Shown piece by piece: positions 23,894-35,295 of a stretch of DNA of 64,000 nucleotides (its first letter is position 1; every line of letters starts with the position of its first letter). The notes beneath the pieces are model-generated. The model was not told the DNA's origin. It searched no databases and was given only the letters and a program-made list of their open reading frames with translations. The stretch covers positions 117,051,131 through 117,115,130 of the forward strand of contig CM019825.1 of assembly GCA_009763385.1 (NCBI GenBank), given 5' to 3'. The stretch is from Coix lacryma-jobi var. lacryma-jobi (taxonomy: Eukaryota > Streptophyta > Magnoliopsida > Poales > Poaceae). The position numbers and the translations under genes were made by a program.

Positions 23894-24551
23894 TGTTGAC
23901 ACTGGTTATCTACCATAATTAAGGGATAAATAAATATGAAAAGGGCAAGAATTTGATCACCAACAAAGGTTTAGGGTTTCAACTGATAATATTCCACGAG
24001 TTTTGGTGAACTATGATTCTGCAGGGACTAAAACAGAAAATCAGCACCGATAGCTTCCCATAGAAGGAAACCGACGGGAGATAACGCCACCACCATGTCA
24101 GGATTATTCTAGAAGACTCCAAAGGACGCAAGAAGACACCAGGAGGTCGACCGCCGCGAGAGGCTACAAGGTGGGACCGACCGGTCCCACCCTATCACCA
24201 ACCGGTCTCCCCCCGGGGCCGCTGGCTTCCGTCTTCTGCAAGCTTCCTCCACCGAACCCTAGGACTCATCTCCACCGTCCCTGAAGTCGGTTTGATCTAA
24301 CGGTCGCGGTTGATCCCTCAGGGCTATATAAGCAGCCCTAGACCCCCCTCTCCAGGCATCTCCATCTTCATTATTCATCTCCACATCAGAAACTAGGGTT
24401 TCAATTAGAAGTAGAGGTCCCTCTAGATGAATCTTTTCTAGTTCATCTAGAATTAGATCTAGTTCATCTAGTTGTAATCAAGAGCCAGCTTTCAAGTAGA
24501 AGACTAGTTACCCCTCTAGTTAGGTTTAGAACCTAGTCTTATAGTAGAACT

Positions 24552-24590
<39 letters not shown>

Positions 24591-25230
24591 GAAGAGATCA
24601 AGAAGGAGCTCCGGCCTGTCGGATCCACTTCTTCATCTTGTACCTGTGGATTCAAGTTCATCATCAACTTCACCGATTGTTTCGGTAATCAACGTCTATA
24701 TTTAAGTTTGAGCTATTGTTCTTATTATTCTTAAGGTTTGTGACTCTCTTTTGAGTACTTTAATTCTAGTCATTCTAGAGTTAGAGTTGTTGGATAGTGT
24801 AAGCGTGGTGCTTAGACTTGATAGCTCATAAATGCCTCCTATAACACCGGTAGTAGTGGTTGTTCGCAAGGGTGACTCTTATAGCCTTGTTGATTCTTCT
24901 ATAGTCCACTTACCCGTGTGTAGGCTCGGTAGGATTATACATTTGCATAAAAGACTCATACTCTGTTTGTGACCTTTTATGGCAACTTCCCCACTAAGAA
25001 TAATATAAACATATCACTCTTAAATTGGAATTAGACAACCTTAGTGATCCCCTCTATGCTTCTAGATTCTCCGTCCTTGTTAGCTACTCAGGGGTTAGAC
25101 TTGAGACTTAACACTATCCGTTCCTTTGGGATCGATATTAAAACTGGGTTACTCTGGTGAAGTGCTACATCGGTAGATGTTATCTGTGCGCTTGCGGATA
25201 AAGTAGAGTGTGCGTTAATTTATACCAATA
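23894..25230 (+). repeat. Array LTR-C
   Basis: 1,337 bp. It ends CCAATA rather than CCAACA, a single change in the terminal dinucleotide. TATATAA is at 24325-24331; the hairpin at 24170-24191 is a perfect 10-bp stem with an AC loop; the GA microsatellite is expanded to roughly twenty repeats (about 24553-24590). Confidence 0.9.
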
Positions 25231-26679
25231 GTCACGTTGCCTGGAGCGGTGGTCGCGTCCTTCATTGCGCCGTTCATTGCGGTGATCATCATCGCGACGA
25301 CGCTCCTGGGATCGTGATCGGCGACACGGGCGTTCGTGGTGGCGATGGGCATCGTCGGCATCGGCGTAGGAGTTGGCGATCGTCATCAGTTCGGTGACCG
25401 TGGCCACCTTCTTTCGGATGATCTTGTCGCAGAGCTCCTTGTGGCGCAGGCCATTGGAGAACGTGGAGATGGCTTCCGCGTCGGAGATCTCTGGAATCGT
25501 GAGGCGCATGTTGGAGAATCTTCGGATGTAGCTCCAGAGGCTTTCATCATGCTCCTGGTGGACGTTTGGGAGATCGTAGCGCGTTCTTGGTTGAACACAG
25601 GTAGCGCTGTACGTCTTGACGAAGACTTCCTTCAGTTGCTCCCAGGTGTCGATGGTGTTCTCGGCGAGCTTGTGGAGCCAGTTGTTGGCTGAAGACGATA
25701 GCATGACGAGGAGGTACTTGGCCATCACGTTAGGTCCTCCTCCAGCTGCTTGGATGGCGATCTCGTACGTGGTGAGCCACTGCTCCGGGTTGGCCTTCCC
25801 ATCATACTTGTCCACCGTGGTGACCTTGAAGCCCTGAGGCCATCGGACGGCTCGGAGCCGGGAGGTGAAGGGGCGTGGCCCTGTCGAGGCGTCAGGAGCC
25901 GGAGCTTGATCGCGGGCGCGATTGCCTTGGGAGACTTCCTGGTCGCGACGTGGCGGCGATCGCCTTCGGCGCGAGGGATGCGGGCTTGGCGACGTCCCGC
26001 TGTACGATGATTCGGAGGGTGAGAGACAGCGCCCTCTCTTGTTGCACTGCACGGCAACAGCCTTGACGTGGGCGACAACCTTCTGTATCTCCGAGGTTAC
26101 CGGAAGCTTGGAGAGCTCGTTGGAGATGACGACGAGGTTGGCGCTTGGGGTCGGGTAGACTGGCTGATCGTCGACCCTGTTGAATTTGTAGATGAGGTCG
26201 CGGCCTCCAGCATTGTCGTGATCCCGGCGTCATTCATTGTCGCGATGCTCCCGGTCACGGTGCTCCTGGTCGCGTCGCTCGTCGTCATGTCGGCGCTGTC
26301 AGTCGATGTTGCGTTGTTCCCGATTGGCGCGTTCGCCTTCCGTTTCGTTTGGAGGTGGAGGACTGTCGGCGGAGACGTTGAAGATGATGCCACCGCGATA
26401 TGGTGGAAAGTCGGCCCCGGAGTCGGTGGAGATGACGGTCGTAGACCGCGTGGAGGTGGAGCCGTTTGTCGAGGTAGATCCAGACACTAAAGACTCTGAG
26501 ACAGTGTCTCCGGAGATCTCTTTGAGAGTCACCATGCCAACGAGTGGAGATGCAGTCACCCGGTCGTGTACATTAGTCGGCGCCATCTGATCGGAGCCAA
26601 AAATCTGGAGCTGGTCGGAGAGTTGTCGCAGTGTCTGATGCTGATATGTAGGAGCCATACCACGGAGCCTGAAGGGCAT
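25231..26679 (-). pseudogene. gag: Tat gag, N-terminal and capsid part
   Basis: Encodes the structural gag of the Tat element. From the start the frame shows an acidic and Ser/Thr-rich leader, an Arg/Asp-rich stretch, a segment around DLIYKFNRVDDQPVYPTP, and a retrotransposon-gag capsid domain recognisable by WLTTYEIAIQAAGG, LSSSANNWLHKL and TWEQLKEVFVKTY. A charged R/D/H-rich tail follows and is cut at RQRD by the 13382-25230 insertion. Two TGA stops (26299-26301 and 26230-26232) sit where CGA would keep the frame, fitting CpG decay. The start is uncertain: a methionine opens at 26679 and another seven residues on. Rejoining at the GTCAC duplication keeps the frame. Confidence 0.85.
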
Positions 26680-27113
26680 GGACGTTGGAGACGAAGTGCG
26701 GCGACGAGTCGGATGCAGTTCCGATCTGGGGCGGTGGGCGGGTTGAGCACTGGAAACTCCCGATGATGTACCTGAAAATTGCTCAAGGCGAGATTGGTCG
26801 GAAAGCTGTATACGAGCTACCTCGATGGCGTTGATGCACTCTGCGATTCCTTGGTTGGCTTGGTCGATGGCTTCAATCAGGTCGTCGCAAGGAACGATTC
26901 TCGACGGGCGGCGTGTCGGCTTGGTGACGCTGCGGATGGATGGCAGAGCGTCCGGCGCAGGAAGCTACGTGAATTCCATGATTTCCGAAGCAGGAACATG
27001 GTCGCCCATGGTCCAGATCATAGATCTGATCTGAAAAGTGGTGCCAGCCTCCGGAAGAACCATGGAGCAAGGGAAAATGACCGCTTGGCAGATCATGGTG
27101 TCGTAGCACACAC

Positions 27114-27131
27114 CCCCTACCTGGCGCGCCA
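27114..27131 (-). other. Primer binding site of the Tat element
   Basis: The minus strand reads TGGCGCGCCAGGTAGGGG two bases after the LTR end. This is the kind of PBS found in grass Tat elements; I did not assign the tRNA. It fixes the inner edge of the 5' LTR and the direction of transcription. Confidence 0.75.
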
Positions 27132-27133
27132 AC

Positions 27134-27619
27134 TGTAGACGAAATATGGTCGGCAGTCTACCGAGGGGTATGCCCAAGGTAGTAGATTGAGCGGTGGAGG
27201 CATGCGAGACGTCTACAAAGCGTAAACACAGGGACGAGAGACGGCGATTTAGACATGTTCGGGCCGGCAAGTCGCCGTAATACCCTACGTCCTGTGTTCT
27301 GGTGGCTGGTTTGTATTGCTGATTGGATGATCCGATGGGATCTGAGTTGTCATGAGCTGTTTTGAGAGGGGGTCCCTGCTCGCCTTATATAGCTGGGGAG
27401 CAGGGTTACAACTTGCTGAATCCTAACAGATTACAATCGGTTCCTTTTGGCAAGGAATCCAGGTCTATCTGTCTGGATCTTCCTTGTCGAGCAAGTCATC
27501 AAGAGAGTCCTTGGCGGCTGCGACAACCTGGTCGTGGGCCGCAAAGCCTTCTGGTTGGGTCGTATCTGCAGAGTAGCCCAAGTCATGCCATGGGGGTATA
27601 CGGGTGTAATATCCCCACA
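27134..27619 (-). repeat. 5' LTR of the Tat element
   Basis: A 486-bp block with TG..CA ends. In element orientation it starts TGTGGGGATATTACACC and ends GTCTACA, directly before the PBS. A TATATAAG box is present in the correct orientation. The right flank GCATC (27620-27624) is the expected TSD, but its partner lies outside the window, so the outer edge rests on the terminal dinucleotide and on where the flanking open frame stops making sense. Confidence 0.8.
27384..27393 (-). promoter_or_regulatory. TATA box in the Tat LTR
   Basis: The minus strand reads CTATATAAGG within the 5' LTR, upstream of a GC-rich stretch and the PBS. It is the best core-promoter candidate for the Tat transcript; the start site is not determined. 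Confidence 0.55.
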
Positions 27620-28136
27620 GCATCCACCTGCTCCTCCAACTTCGTCATGGGTTCTCTCTTGCGTTTAGCCTTGGAAGAAGAGGCTTCGGATGGGGACTTC
27701 TCCTTACGAGGCTCTACCTGGATCTGTCCGGGCTCAGCTCGGACTCTGGTAATGGCGTAGCGAGATGTGGATGTATACTTCATACAAGTTACATCTCCAA
27801 ACTTGTTTGTCTTCAACCCTGTGAGCTGTTCATTGGGTCATAGGGGCAGAAGATCGATTTCCTTGGAGACACGGAATTTCTTGAGCTCTCCATGACGTGA
27901 TCCACCCTCCATGGCTTGGGCATAGAAGGATTGGTGTTGAGGCTCCTTGCCCTTCGGCGGCATCATGGCTAGGGGTGTTGGCTCATCAACGGGCATGATC
28001 TCCTTCTCGGGCATGACGACGGGGTCTTTCTTAGGAGCGATGACGAGGGCCATCGACTCATCAGAAGGGAGAGGCTCGTTGAGGTTGATCCCACGATTGC
28101 CAGCCATTGGAACAAGGAGAGCTTGAACTGCTGCTT
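27620..28136 (-). pseudogene. Unidentified open frame flanking the Tat element
   Basis: The oldest visible sequence here, host to the Tat element, the Tekay-like LTR and Athila-B. One minus-strand frame runs through it with a single TGA (27838-27840). It includes VQALLVPMAGNRGINLNEPL, a Pro/Met/Lys-rich middle (APKKDPVVMPEKEIMPVDEP), FYAQAMEGGSRHGELKKFRV, GDVTCMKYTSTSRYAITRVR and a basic KRKREP stretch. I do not recognise the family. The end continuing past 27619 is only Tat LTR. It could be a captured gene, a decayed transposon ORF or chance. Confidence 0.4.
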
Positions 28137-28670
28137 TGTCACACCCTAATTTTAAGAACAAAATTGGAGCACAATATATGTATGCCAGGATCAATAATCA
28201 TACATATATCGACATCATAGTAAATATCAAAATAATGCTTTTATTAATAAATCGAACATTATTGCAAAAATAACCCTCAGGTCCAAAAGAAAAGTACAGA
28301 CTCTCAACAGACTCTAATGTAGACTCTGTTGTAGACCACGGAAACTAGATGCCATCTCCACAGGAAGGTCGACCGGGGGCTGCGCCATCCTAGTACAAGT
28401 CATCGGGGTCGAATCCACTGTCTTCTGGGTACTCCTGTTTCGTGTCGTAGACTCCAACTTCTGGGTGGGGTAGTATGGGGTTCAAAGAGGAAGGGTGAGT
28501 ACATCGAAATGTACTCTGCAAGTGTAGAAAATATATGCTTATGGGGCTAATAAGAAAGGTAGGCTGACTCTGTTTGACTCAAGCGCCTAAAGCAACACAT
28601 CCTATTAAGTCCTATTTCCTATGCACCTATTTACTAGGTTATAACCACAATCTCCAACAGTAACAGTAAC

Positions 28671-28793
28671 AACACTCGGAGTCACACCGAGCAACCAACA
28701 CTTGGAGTCCACCAAGCAACCACACTTGGAGTCACACCAAGCAACCACACCTGAAGTCCATCAGGCAAACCACACCTGAAGTCCATCAGGCCA
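28671..28793. repeat. Tandem micro-hairpin array 1 in the Tekay-like LTR
   Basis: Five units of 24-26 bp. Each is ACA + five-base arm + AGTCCA or AGTCACA + complementary arm + GCAAC or similar. Arms: CTCGG/CCGAG (28675, 28687), CTTGG/CCAAG (28701, 28712), CTTGG/CCAAG (28725, 28737), CCTGA/TCAGG (28750, 28761), CCTGA/TCAGG (28775, 28786). Arms change together; loops do not. Confidence 0.9.
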
Positions 28794-29428
28794 CCCACAA
28801 GGCCGTTACAAACAGTCTTATGTGTATTAGTTCCATATGTCACGACATAGAAAGCTACCTTCTATAATAACACTAGGTCTGCGCCCGAGCCTGGGAGTCA
28901 CTCCCGTACCAAGCAGTATCTTGCGTAGAAGAAGCCTTTGTACCCATGTCATATGAGACTAATAACCACATAAGGCTTCTCTAACGAACCAAAACCAAAC
29001 CACCAACTAATCTCGAAGAAGTCCAAGCCCGCTCGTGACCGTGAGCACGACTGATATATCAGTTTTAATACTCTGCAGAGTTCGCACATCTTTACCCATG
29101 AGTCGTGTTGCTCTTGTGCCTTAGGTAGCTAGCCTCTTGACCCACTTCCAAGGTGAGTCGGCGGGGTTCACTACAAGACCGTTACAAAGCCTCCACCAAG
29201 CCCATTTTACATGTTCACTAAGATTTCACCGCTAACAGTGGATAAATGCACCACTGCAAAAGCCCCCTCTTGTGCCACAAATCTGACCCCGTGTAAACCC
29301 TCAACTTGGAGGAAACTAATTAATTAGCCAGTCCCAGAGCCATGTAGGCCTCATGGTTTGCGCTGTTTTGCCGGGTTACTCGAGAACCGGGTCCTAGGGA
29401 TCCAGGCAGGATAACAAACTCAAACCAA

Positions 29429-29491
29429 CGCCAAGTCCATGGCAAACTGTAACGCCGAGTCACACGGCAACCGTACGCCAAGTCCATGGCA
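29429..29491. repeat. Tandem micro-hairpin array 2 in the Tekay-like LTR
   Basis: Three units with the same loops as array 1 but different arms: GCCA-AGTCCA-TGGC (29430-29443), GCCG-AGTCACA-CGGC (29454-29468), GCCA-AGTCCA-TGGC (29477-29490). The arms are again complementary in every unit. Confidence 0.88.
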
Positions 29492-31672
29492 ACCACCACA
29501 CGGTCCATCCTGCCGGATTTTCCTACTCACCATACTATAACAATTACCAACCCACATGTTCCATAGATAATTAATTAGAATTTATTATTTAACCACCATC
29601 CCATCCCAAGACAGCAGGGCTAAGCATGACTTCTACCCATATCATCCCAAACCAGATGTCAAGGAAAATATAATCAAGTTCTAGTAAACCTTACCATGGG
29701 ATTCAATTTAAGACTGCATGCATCTACTAGATCTAACTACTCTAACTCAAAATAAAATAAATACAGGAGCAAGATGTTCAAGGACACTTGCCTTCGGGCT
29801 GGGTCGAATCAACAAAGGCACAACTGGATCGGGAGGTTCCACGTAGCTCGCACTCGCTGGATCAAACATCATCACATGGCCTAAATAAACATTATAAATA
29901 ATAGTACATCAATAGTATGAAAATAGAAAGTAAATAGATCTAACACGTAGGGCTCGACGAGACGAATCTAACACGATTTGAACAGGTCAAATCGGAGTTA
30001 AAACATAAAAGTTACGGACTTTTGAATCTGAGTGGCAATTCTGTAAATTTGTTGAACTCAATTTTGCATTTAAAATAAAACAAATCTGAAAAGAAAATGG
30101 CGCAGGACTGGGCCTCGTTTCGGCAAAAGATGGAGGGCTAGGATGCAATATTTGGAAGACTCAGTAAACAGTGGCTACAGGACGGCGGGTTGGTTATGGA
30201 AAATGTGGAGGGTTCTTGTGCAAAAACACCACGACCGGTCGGCGTGGCGCGGCTACGGGTGATGTGGCGTTGACATGGCGCCACGTGGCACAACGTGACT
30301 GGTCGGTGTGCCACGGCGCCCGTGGACGGGCTGATGCTGGCGTCGTGGACTGCACGCACGGGACCATGAACCTGGTCCATACCGGTTCGTTTGGGGTGTT
30401 CTAGTCTTGGCCACAGGTTAGAAAATGGACGACCAGGAGAGAAGGGTGGGCGGCGCGGCCACCGAGCCGGAGAGAGACGGCGGTAGCGCCATGGCTCCAT
30501 CGGGGAAGGTCTCGCCGGAGCGCGTGGGAATGGGCCTACGCACCACAACTGGCCGAACTAAGAGCATAGTACGAGATGGGAGAAGAAGGCGAGCTCACCA
30601 GAGGTTACGACGTGGCCGGAGCGGATGCCAGACGCGGCGGCGGCCTGACTCTCACGGCGGCGCCATGGGTGAACTCGGTGGTGTGGCTCGGACCATGCCC
30701 TAGGAACCGGTAGCGACCTAAGGAAACGACGGGGGGGGGGGGGGAGAGCGGAGGAGATGGCGAGCTCACTAAAGGTATTCGCGGGGTCGAAGGTGTCTCA
30801 GGTGACGCACACGACGGCAGAGGAGACGGGGCGGGCTTAGAGTTCCGGCGTGGTCATTGCGGTGGAGTTTCCCAGCGCGGATTCCACCCGGGGTGGATCT
30901 TCAGGACGCGGCATGACCCCAAGAGCTAGATGGAGGGCAGAGGAGGGACGGCGGCAGGCCGGTTCTTAGGAGAGGACCCGAGCTTGCACGTGATCGGCAA
31001 TGGCGGCGTGCAGTGGTGGAGAGAGGGAGCGGGTGCTATGGTGGTGGGCTGGCGCGTGGGCGGTGGGACGTAGGCACTTATATGGTGAGAAGAGGAGGAA
31101 GGGTGGCGGTGCGAGCTGTTGCCCTCGGAAACCAGCGCAGAGGGATCGGGGAGAGGCGTTGCTAGCCTAGAGGCGCGGGCGGGAGGTTGGAAGAGGAGCT
31201 GATAGGCGGGGTCCGCTTGTCGCTGACGGGGGAAGATGGAGGTGAGCGCTGGCTTGCACGCGGGCTGGGGCAAGTGGTTGGGCCGGCGCGGTCGCGAGGG
31301 GAGGAGGGAGCAAGGATTTGGGCCGTGGTGCTCGGCTTGTTGGGCTGAGCACGCGCAAGGGGAAGGAGCGGGCCGTTGCGGGCGCACGGAGGAGGAGGTG
31401 GGCCGAAAGGAAGAATGGAGGGAGAGGAGGAATCCAGATCCTTTTGTTTCTCTTTTCTTTTTCTTTTTCCAAACTCTTTTGAAATCATTTCCAAACACTT
31501 TTCAAACCCAGTTTGAAATCAAATGCACTTGAAGAGTTTTGAAAACAATTTCCCTAGGTTTTAAAAATCAAAGTTTGAGTTTGCTTTTGTAAAACTTTTA
31601 TGAATTCTTTTATTTGCTTTCGAAATAGAATAAATTCGGTTTGCCTTATTCGGGTTTAATAAATTGTTTTTC

Positions 31673-33758
31673 TGAAGGACCGAAAGTGCTACCAGAAAGC
31701 GACCAGAGGGGGGGGGGGGGTGAATGGGAGCTTCAAATTTTCCTTTCGGAAACTAATAGCCTCTGTCCCAGAAAATCAACCCCAAGAGCAAAATCGATGC
31801 GCGTGATGTCCACGACCCAAGAGAATGGGTGGATGTTCCCTAGGAACACAGCGGGACACCACAAAAGCTTCCTCACCCGAGTTCACGCAAGTCAACTAGT
31901 GACAGGATGGACTTTGGGTAACCTCAACCTCCACCGAGCAACGCGAGGGGGATTTAGGCTATTTTGCAAAGCGGGAAGTCCGATTTCTGTAGAGCACGAA
32001 GTCAGAAATCCAACGCAAAAACCCAAAACCAAATCCGAAGTCGAACGATCAAACCGCGGACGAAACAGTGAAGAACTCACTGCATCGGACGCTGGCAGCG
32101 TCTGATGGCCAAGCACCGGACGCGTCCGATGCAAACAGGACCTCTCTGGAACCTTACTGGACTGGCATCGGACGCTGCTACAGTGAAACCCTAGCGTCCG
32201 ATGCTAGACCCCCGGCGCGTCCGATGGCAACGGACGCTCCGATGGTCAGCGTCCGATGCTCCTTCAAAACCACTGTCAGATGACACGTGGCAACGGACGC
32301 TCCGATGCGATGAACTCAGCATCCGATGCCTACAGACTCAGCGTTCGATGGTCCCGAAACAACACTGTTCTTCCGGGAAATTCACTCGATCTCCTCCGAA
32401 TCAAAAGCACTAAGGCTTAGACTTGGTATGAGGAGTTCTAAGGAGATTAGTGAGTTATCCCAAAAGAATCATGGCTCGATCCTTACTCCAAATCGGTGAA
32501 TTCGAAGAAATCGGGGCTAAGGGAGCAAAACCGATCCAAGACTAAAATCGCTCGAGCTCCTAGACCGTGAGGTTTGAGGTGAATTCCTTCGGTGGAAAGA
32601 AGTGCCTCACGATCTAGAACAACTCAGTTCAAATGGATTTGCAAAGGATGCACTGAGCCAAGAGATCGATCAACGGGAAAAACGTGGAGAAAAGCAACCC
32701 GCGAAGAACACGAACAAAACGCGAATCACAACCACAAATTTGCAACCGTGTGGCTACCACACGCTACAATAGTGAGATTACGGTATCACTTCCTCAAAAT
32801 CTCACGGGCACAGAGGTATTGTTCTCTTCTCTGTGGATCTCAGGTTCGCTATAGCAAGGGAGAGGGAGAGCAGGAAAACCTAGAAGGCAAAGAGCAAATG
32901 ACTGAGATAGATGGGGAGGTGGGTGTCTCCCCCTACTTATCCTAATTCTAACTATTCCTAATTCCCACTCTACCCCTAACTACTTACAGAGCGAACCAGC
33001 TAAACCCTAAGGTTATTCTAGACCAACTCCATGGTAGGTGGATCCGACGGCCACGCCTGCACAACTCGTAGCGTTGCCTCGATGCAACCTCCCGATTGCC
33101 GCCACGTGCCGCCACCGCTCTGCGTCCTTTTCCTGGAGGTCGCACCCCCGATTTTGTGGCCCAAACCGGGAAACCAGCCTTCATAGCCAACCCCCGGTTT
33201 TGAGGCCCAAACCGAGAAACCAGCCCACCAGTGCCTGAGTTTTGTGGCCCAAACTCAGCAAACCCGTAGCAACCAGGTTTTGAGGCCCAAACCTGGAAAC
33301 CGTCCTCAGCCCGAGTTTTGTGGCCAAACTCGGAAACCATCTGCGCCTAGGTTTTGAGGCCCAAACCTGGAAACCGTCCACCCGATGGTTTTTCTCTGGC
33401 TCTACCACCAAACCGAAGCTGTAGAGGGATGCACCTCCCGTGCACCCCGTCCACCGACACGTGTCCCCAAGTCCACGACTCAGGCAACACATGACTGCAA
33501 GTCTTCGCTCGTCGCTGTCCCAGGTTGCCAGCCACCACAGCTGATCCTCAGGCCACCAGTCCCTCAGTCCACGCCTCACGTCCGCCCTTCACCGCTCCCG
33601 GTCCGTCGGCACGACACGTCTCTACTTGACCTTCACCTTGCCCTCGATCACTGTCTCTGTGCTCGACACCTGCACAACACAATCCAAAGAACATGCGCAT
33701 CATCCCAGTTGGCAATCACTCATCACTGAGAGACTCGGCATACACCCATGTATCCGCA
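31673..33758 (-). repeat. S1 3' LTR
   Basis: 2,086 bp; in element direction it starts TGCGGATACATGGG and ends GGTCCTTCA. It contains the CATCGGACGC palindrome cluster (32080-32350) and six micro-hairpins (33143-33380). Confidence 0.92.
33143..33380 (-). repeat. Micro-hairpin array in the S1 3' LTR
   Basis: Six units of 35-40 bp. Plus-strand arms include CTGAGTTT/AAACTCAG, CCAGGTTT/AAACCTGG and CCGAGTTT/AAACTCGG (all perfect), CTAGGTTT/AAACCTGG (one G-T pair), and CCCGGTTT/AAACCGAG and CCCGATTT/AAACCGGG (one mismatch each). The loops are TGAGGCCC or TGTGGCCC. Confidence 0.88.
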
Positions 33759-33769
33759 ATCTCCCCCTT
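33759..33769 (-). other. S1 polypurine tract
   Basis: AAGGGGGAGAT on the minus strand abuts the 3' LTR. Further lookalikes (plus-strand CTCCCCC or CTCCCC) occur at about 34113-34275, the cluster of multiple PPTs known from Sireviruses. Confidence 0.8.
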
Positions 33770-35295
33770 GATGAGTGCATTGTCAACTACCAACACAAAT
33801 CATAATAGAAATAGAAAAAGGAAGAAGGAGAAGAGAGAGAACTCAACCAAATGACCCAAAAGCATAGCAAAGCCGAAGAAGGTCAAGTGGAAAGAGCGAA
33901 ACAACTTGGTCCCCAAAGACATGGGCAGCGGCTCGACGCAACCAAGCAAAGCAAAGCTAGCCCTCAAGAAGAGGTAGAACAGGCTCAACACCGCTAGCAA
34001 AGACCAATTGAGAAAATGAAACAAAATGCTAGTCCCTCAAGATAGAGGCACAGAGGCTCAACACAACTAGCAAAGAAAGCTCGATATCAAAACCTTACGA
34101 CCAACAGGAAGCAGCAAAAACTCCCCCTCGAATAGTGCAACCAACCAGGAAAGCTCCCCCCTTAGTTCAAACGGAGGGGTAATGATTTGCAATTTCTCCC
34201 CCTTAGTTGAAAATGCACTTATCAAGAAACAATGCTCCCCCTCAGAAAATGCACCATCAAAAAGTGCCAACACGCAGATTTCTCCCCTTCCAAAATGCAT
34301 ATGAGTCAAAAATGCAAGTTAGGAGCTTCAGGAGTATACTCAAAAGAGTGTAAAGATGCTCTACAGAGTTCTGATCCGATGACTCAGAAAATGCACAGAA
34401 TGCTAGCAAAGGCTCAAACTGATCACTAAGTCTGAAATGAGAGCAAAAAGAGCAGTTTTCAGCCAAAAAGGTATTCACCATCAAAATAGCACAAGACATG
34501 TATAGACAGGAAGTCAAACAAGTGCTAAACATGTATACAAGGTGAACTACCCCTAGCCTAGTTCAATCATCATGCTGATACTAATTGAAAAATGAAGCAT
34601 ACACTTGTGATTTCAAATTTTAATCGGAGTTGCAGCGGTGAAATTAAACAAGTTCAGAAATCAGCATGTGACTGCGAGAGGTTGAATGCTTGTTATTGCC
34701 TAACTTACCAACTGTGTGAAGCCTATGCATAAGCAATCAGAAGCTTAAAGCAACAGTTTCGGTCATACACTACACAACTCAAGTTTAACTCAAGGTGCAA
34801 CGAGAAACAGTCTCGAAACTGTGAGGTGCTAACAAGCAAACCCATCTCGATCTTCTCAATTAACTTAACTTGGTTCAGATTTTTAAACAGAATATGACAT
34901 ACCAAGCAAGTGAATGACTCAACACTAGAGACATAGCAACCTAGCATACATAAATAGCATAAGTGACTTCTACACATTCTACACATGCTAGTTGCATATC
35001 TCAATGGTGAACATTTTCAAGTTTTAAGTTCATTAATCAAATTCACCATTCAAAAATAGCTCAGCTCACAGTATGTATCAGTGATCAGAAAGAGCATAAG
35101 CTACAGGATCAACATAAAGCATCGGAGCAAAGACTACACAGAGCATAGTTACATTCTTCAGAATATATTCATGAAGCTCAGAATGTAAAGGCGTATGCTG
35201 AAATGCAAAGATGCATGAAGAAACCAAAAAGAAGCAAAACCAACTGAAAAACACAAAGTCAGTGTATCATACAAGAGTCAAAATGTTTCCCCCAT
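33770..35295. other. S1 untranslated region between pol and 3' LTR
   Basis: No gene. Contains at least five PPT-like tracts and imperfect repeats of a GTTGAGCCT..CTTGAGGGACTAGC type (minus strand, 33900-34075). The same region is present in S3 at 61027-62613. Some Sireviruses have an envelope-like ORF here; none is seen. Confidence 0.7.

Larger units (their letters stand above)
13382..25230 (+). mobile_element. Triple-LTR Athila-derived non-autonomous array
   Basis: Three LTRs of one family (about 1.32-1.34 kb, TGTTGACACTGG start) enclose two interiors, all inside a single GTCAC TSD (13377-13381 and 25231-25235). Each of the first two LTRs is followed by a tRNA-Asp-type PBS, and each of the last two is preceded by AAGCTTGGGGGAGT. 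Interior 1 (14702-17175) matches interior 2 (18498-23893) except for a 2,955-bp deletion. Neither holds RT or integrase; only a short protease fragment survives. Unequal recombination between two copies, or template switching during replication, would give this layout. Confidence 0.9.
1..27619 (-). mobile_element. Tat-lineage Ty3/gypsy retrotransposon, split by three insertions
   Basis: The element reads right to left: 5' LTR, PBS, gag, protease, reverse transcriptase, two RNase H-like regions, integrase. It is split at 1165-8085, 8476-10048 and 13382-25230, each with a 5-bp TSD inside the coding frame. After removing those and one copy of each TSD, gag-pol from 26679 to 565 is 5,757 nt, exactly 1,919 codons, with no frameshift. 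Internal stops lie at 26299, 26230, 12432, 12252, 11085, 10923, 910 and 685. The 3' LTR is left of the window. The Tat assignment rests on an RT-proximal RNase H lacking its catalytic residues followed by a second, intact RNase H, and on the PBS. It cannot be autonomous now. Confidence 0.9.

Noticed and set aside
30926..31498. Overlapping Pro/Ser-rich minus-strand frames in the Tekay-like LTR
   Set aside because: Three overlapping frames are all open because the DNA is GC-rich and low in stops; no domain, inside a solo LTR.
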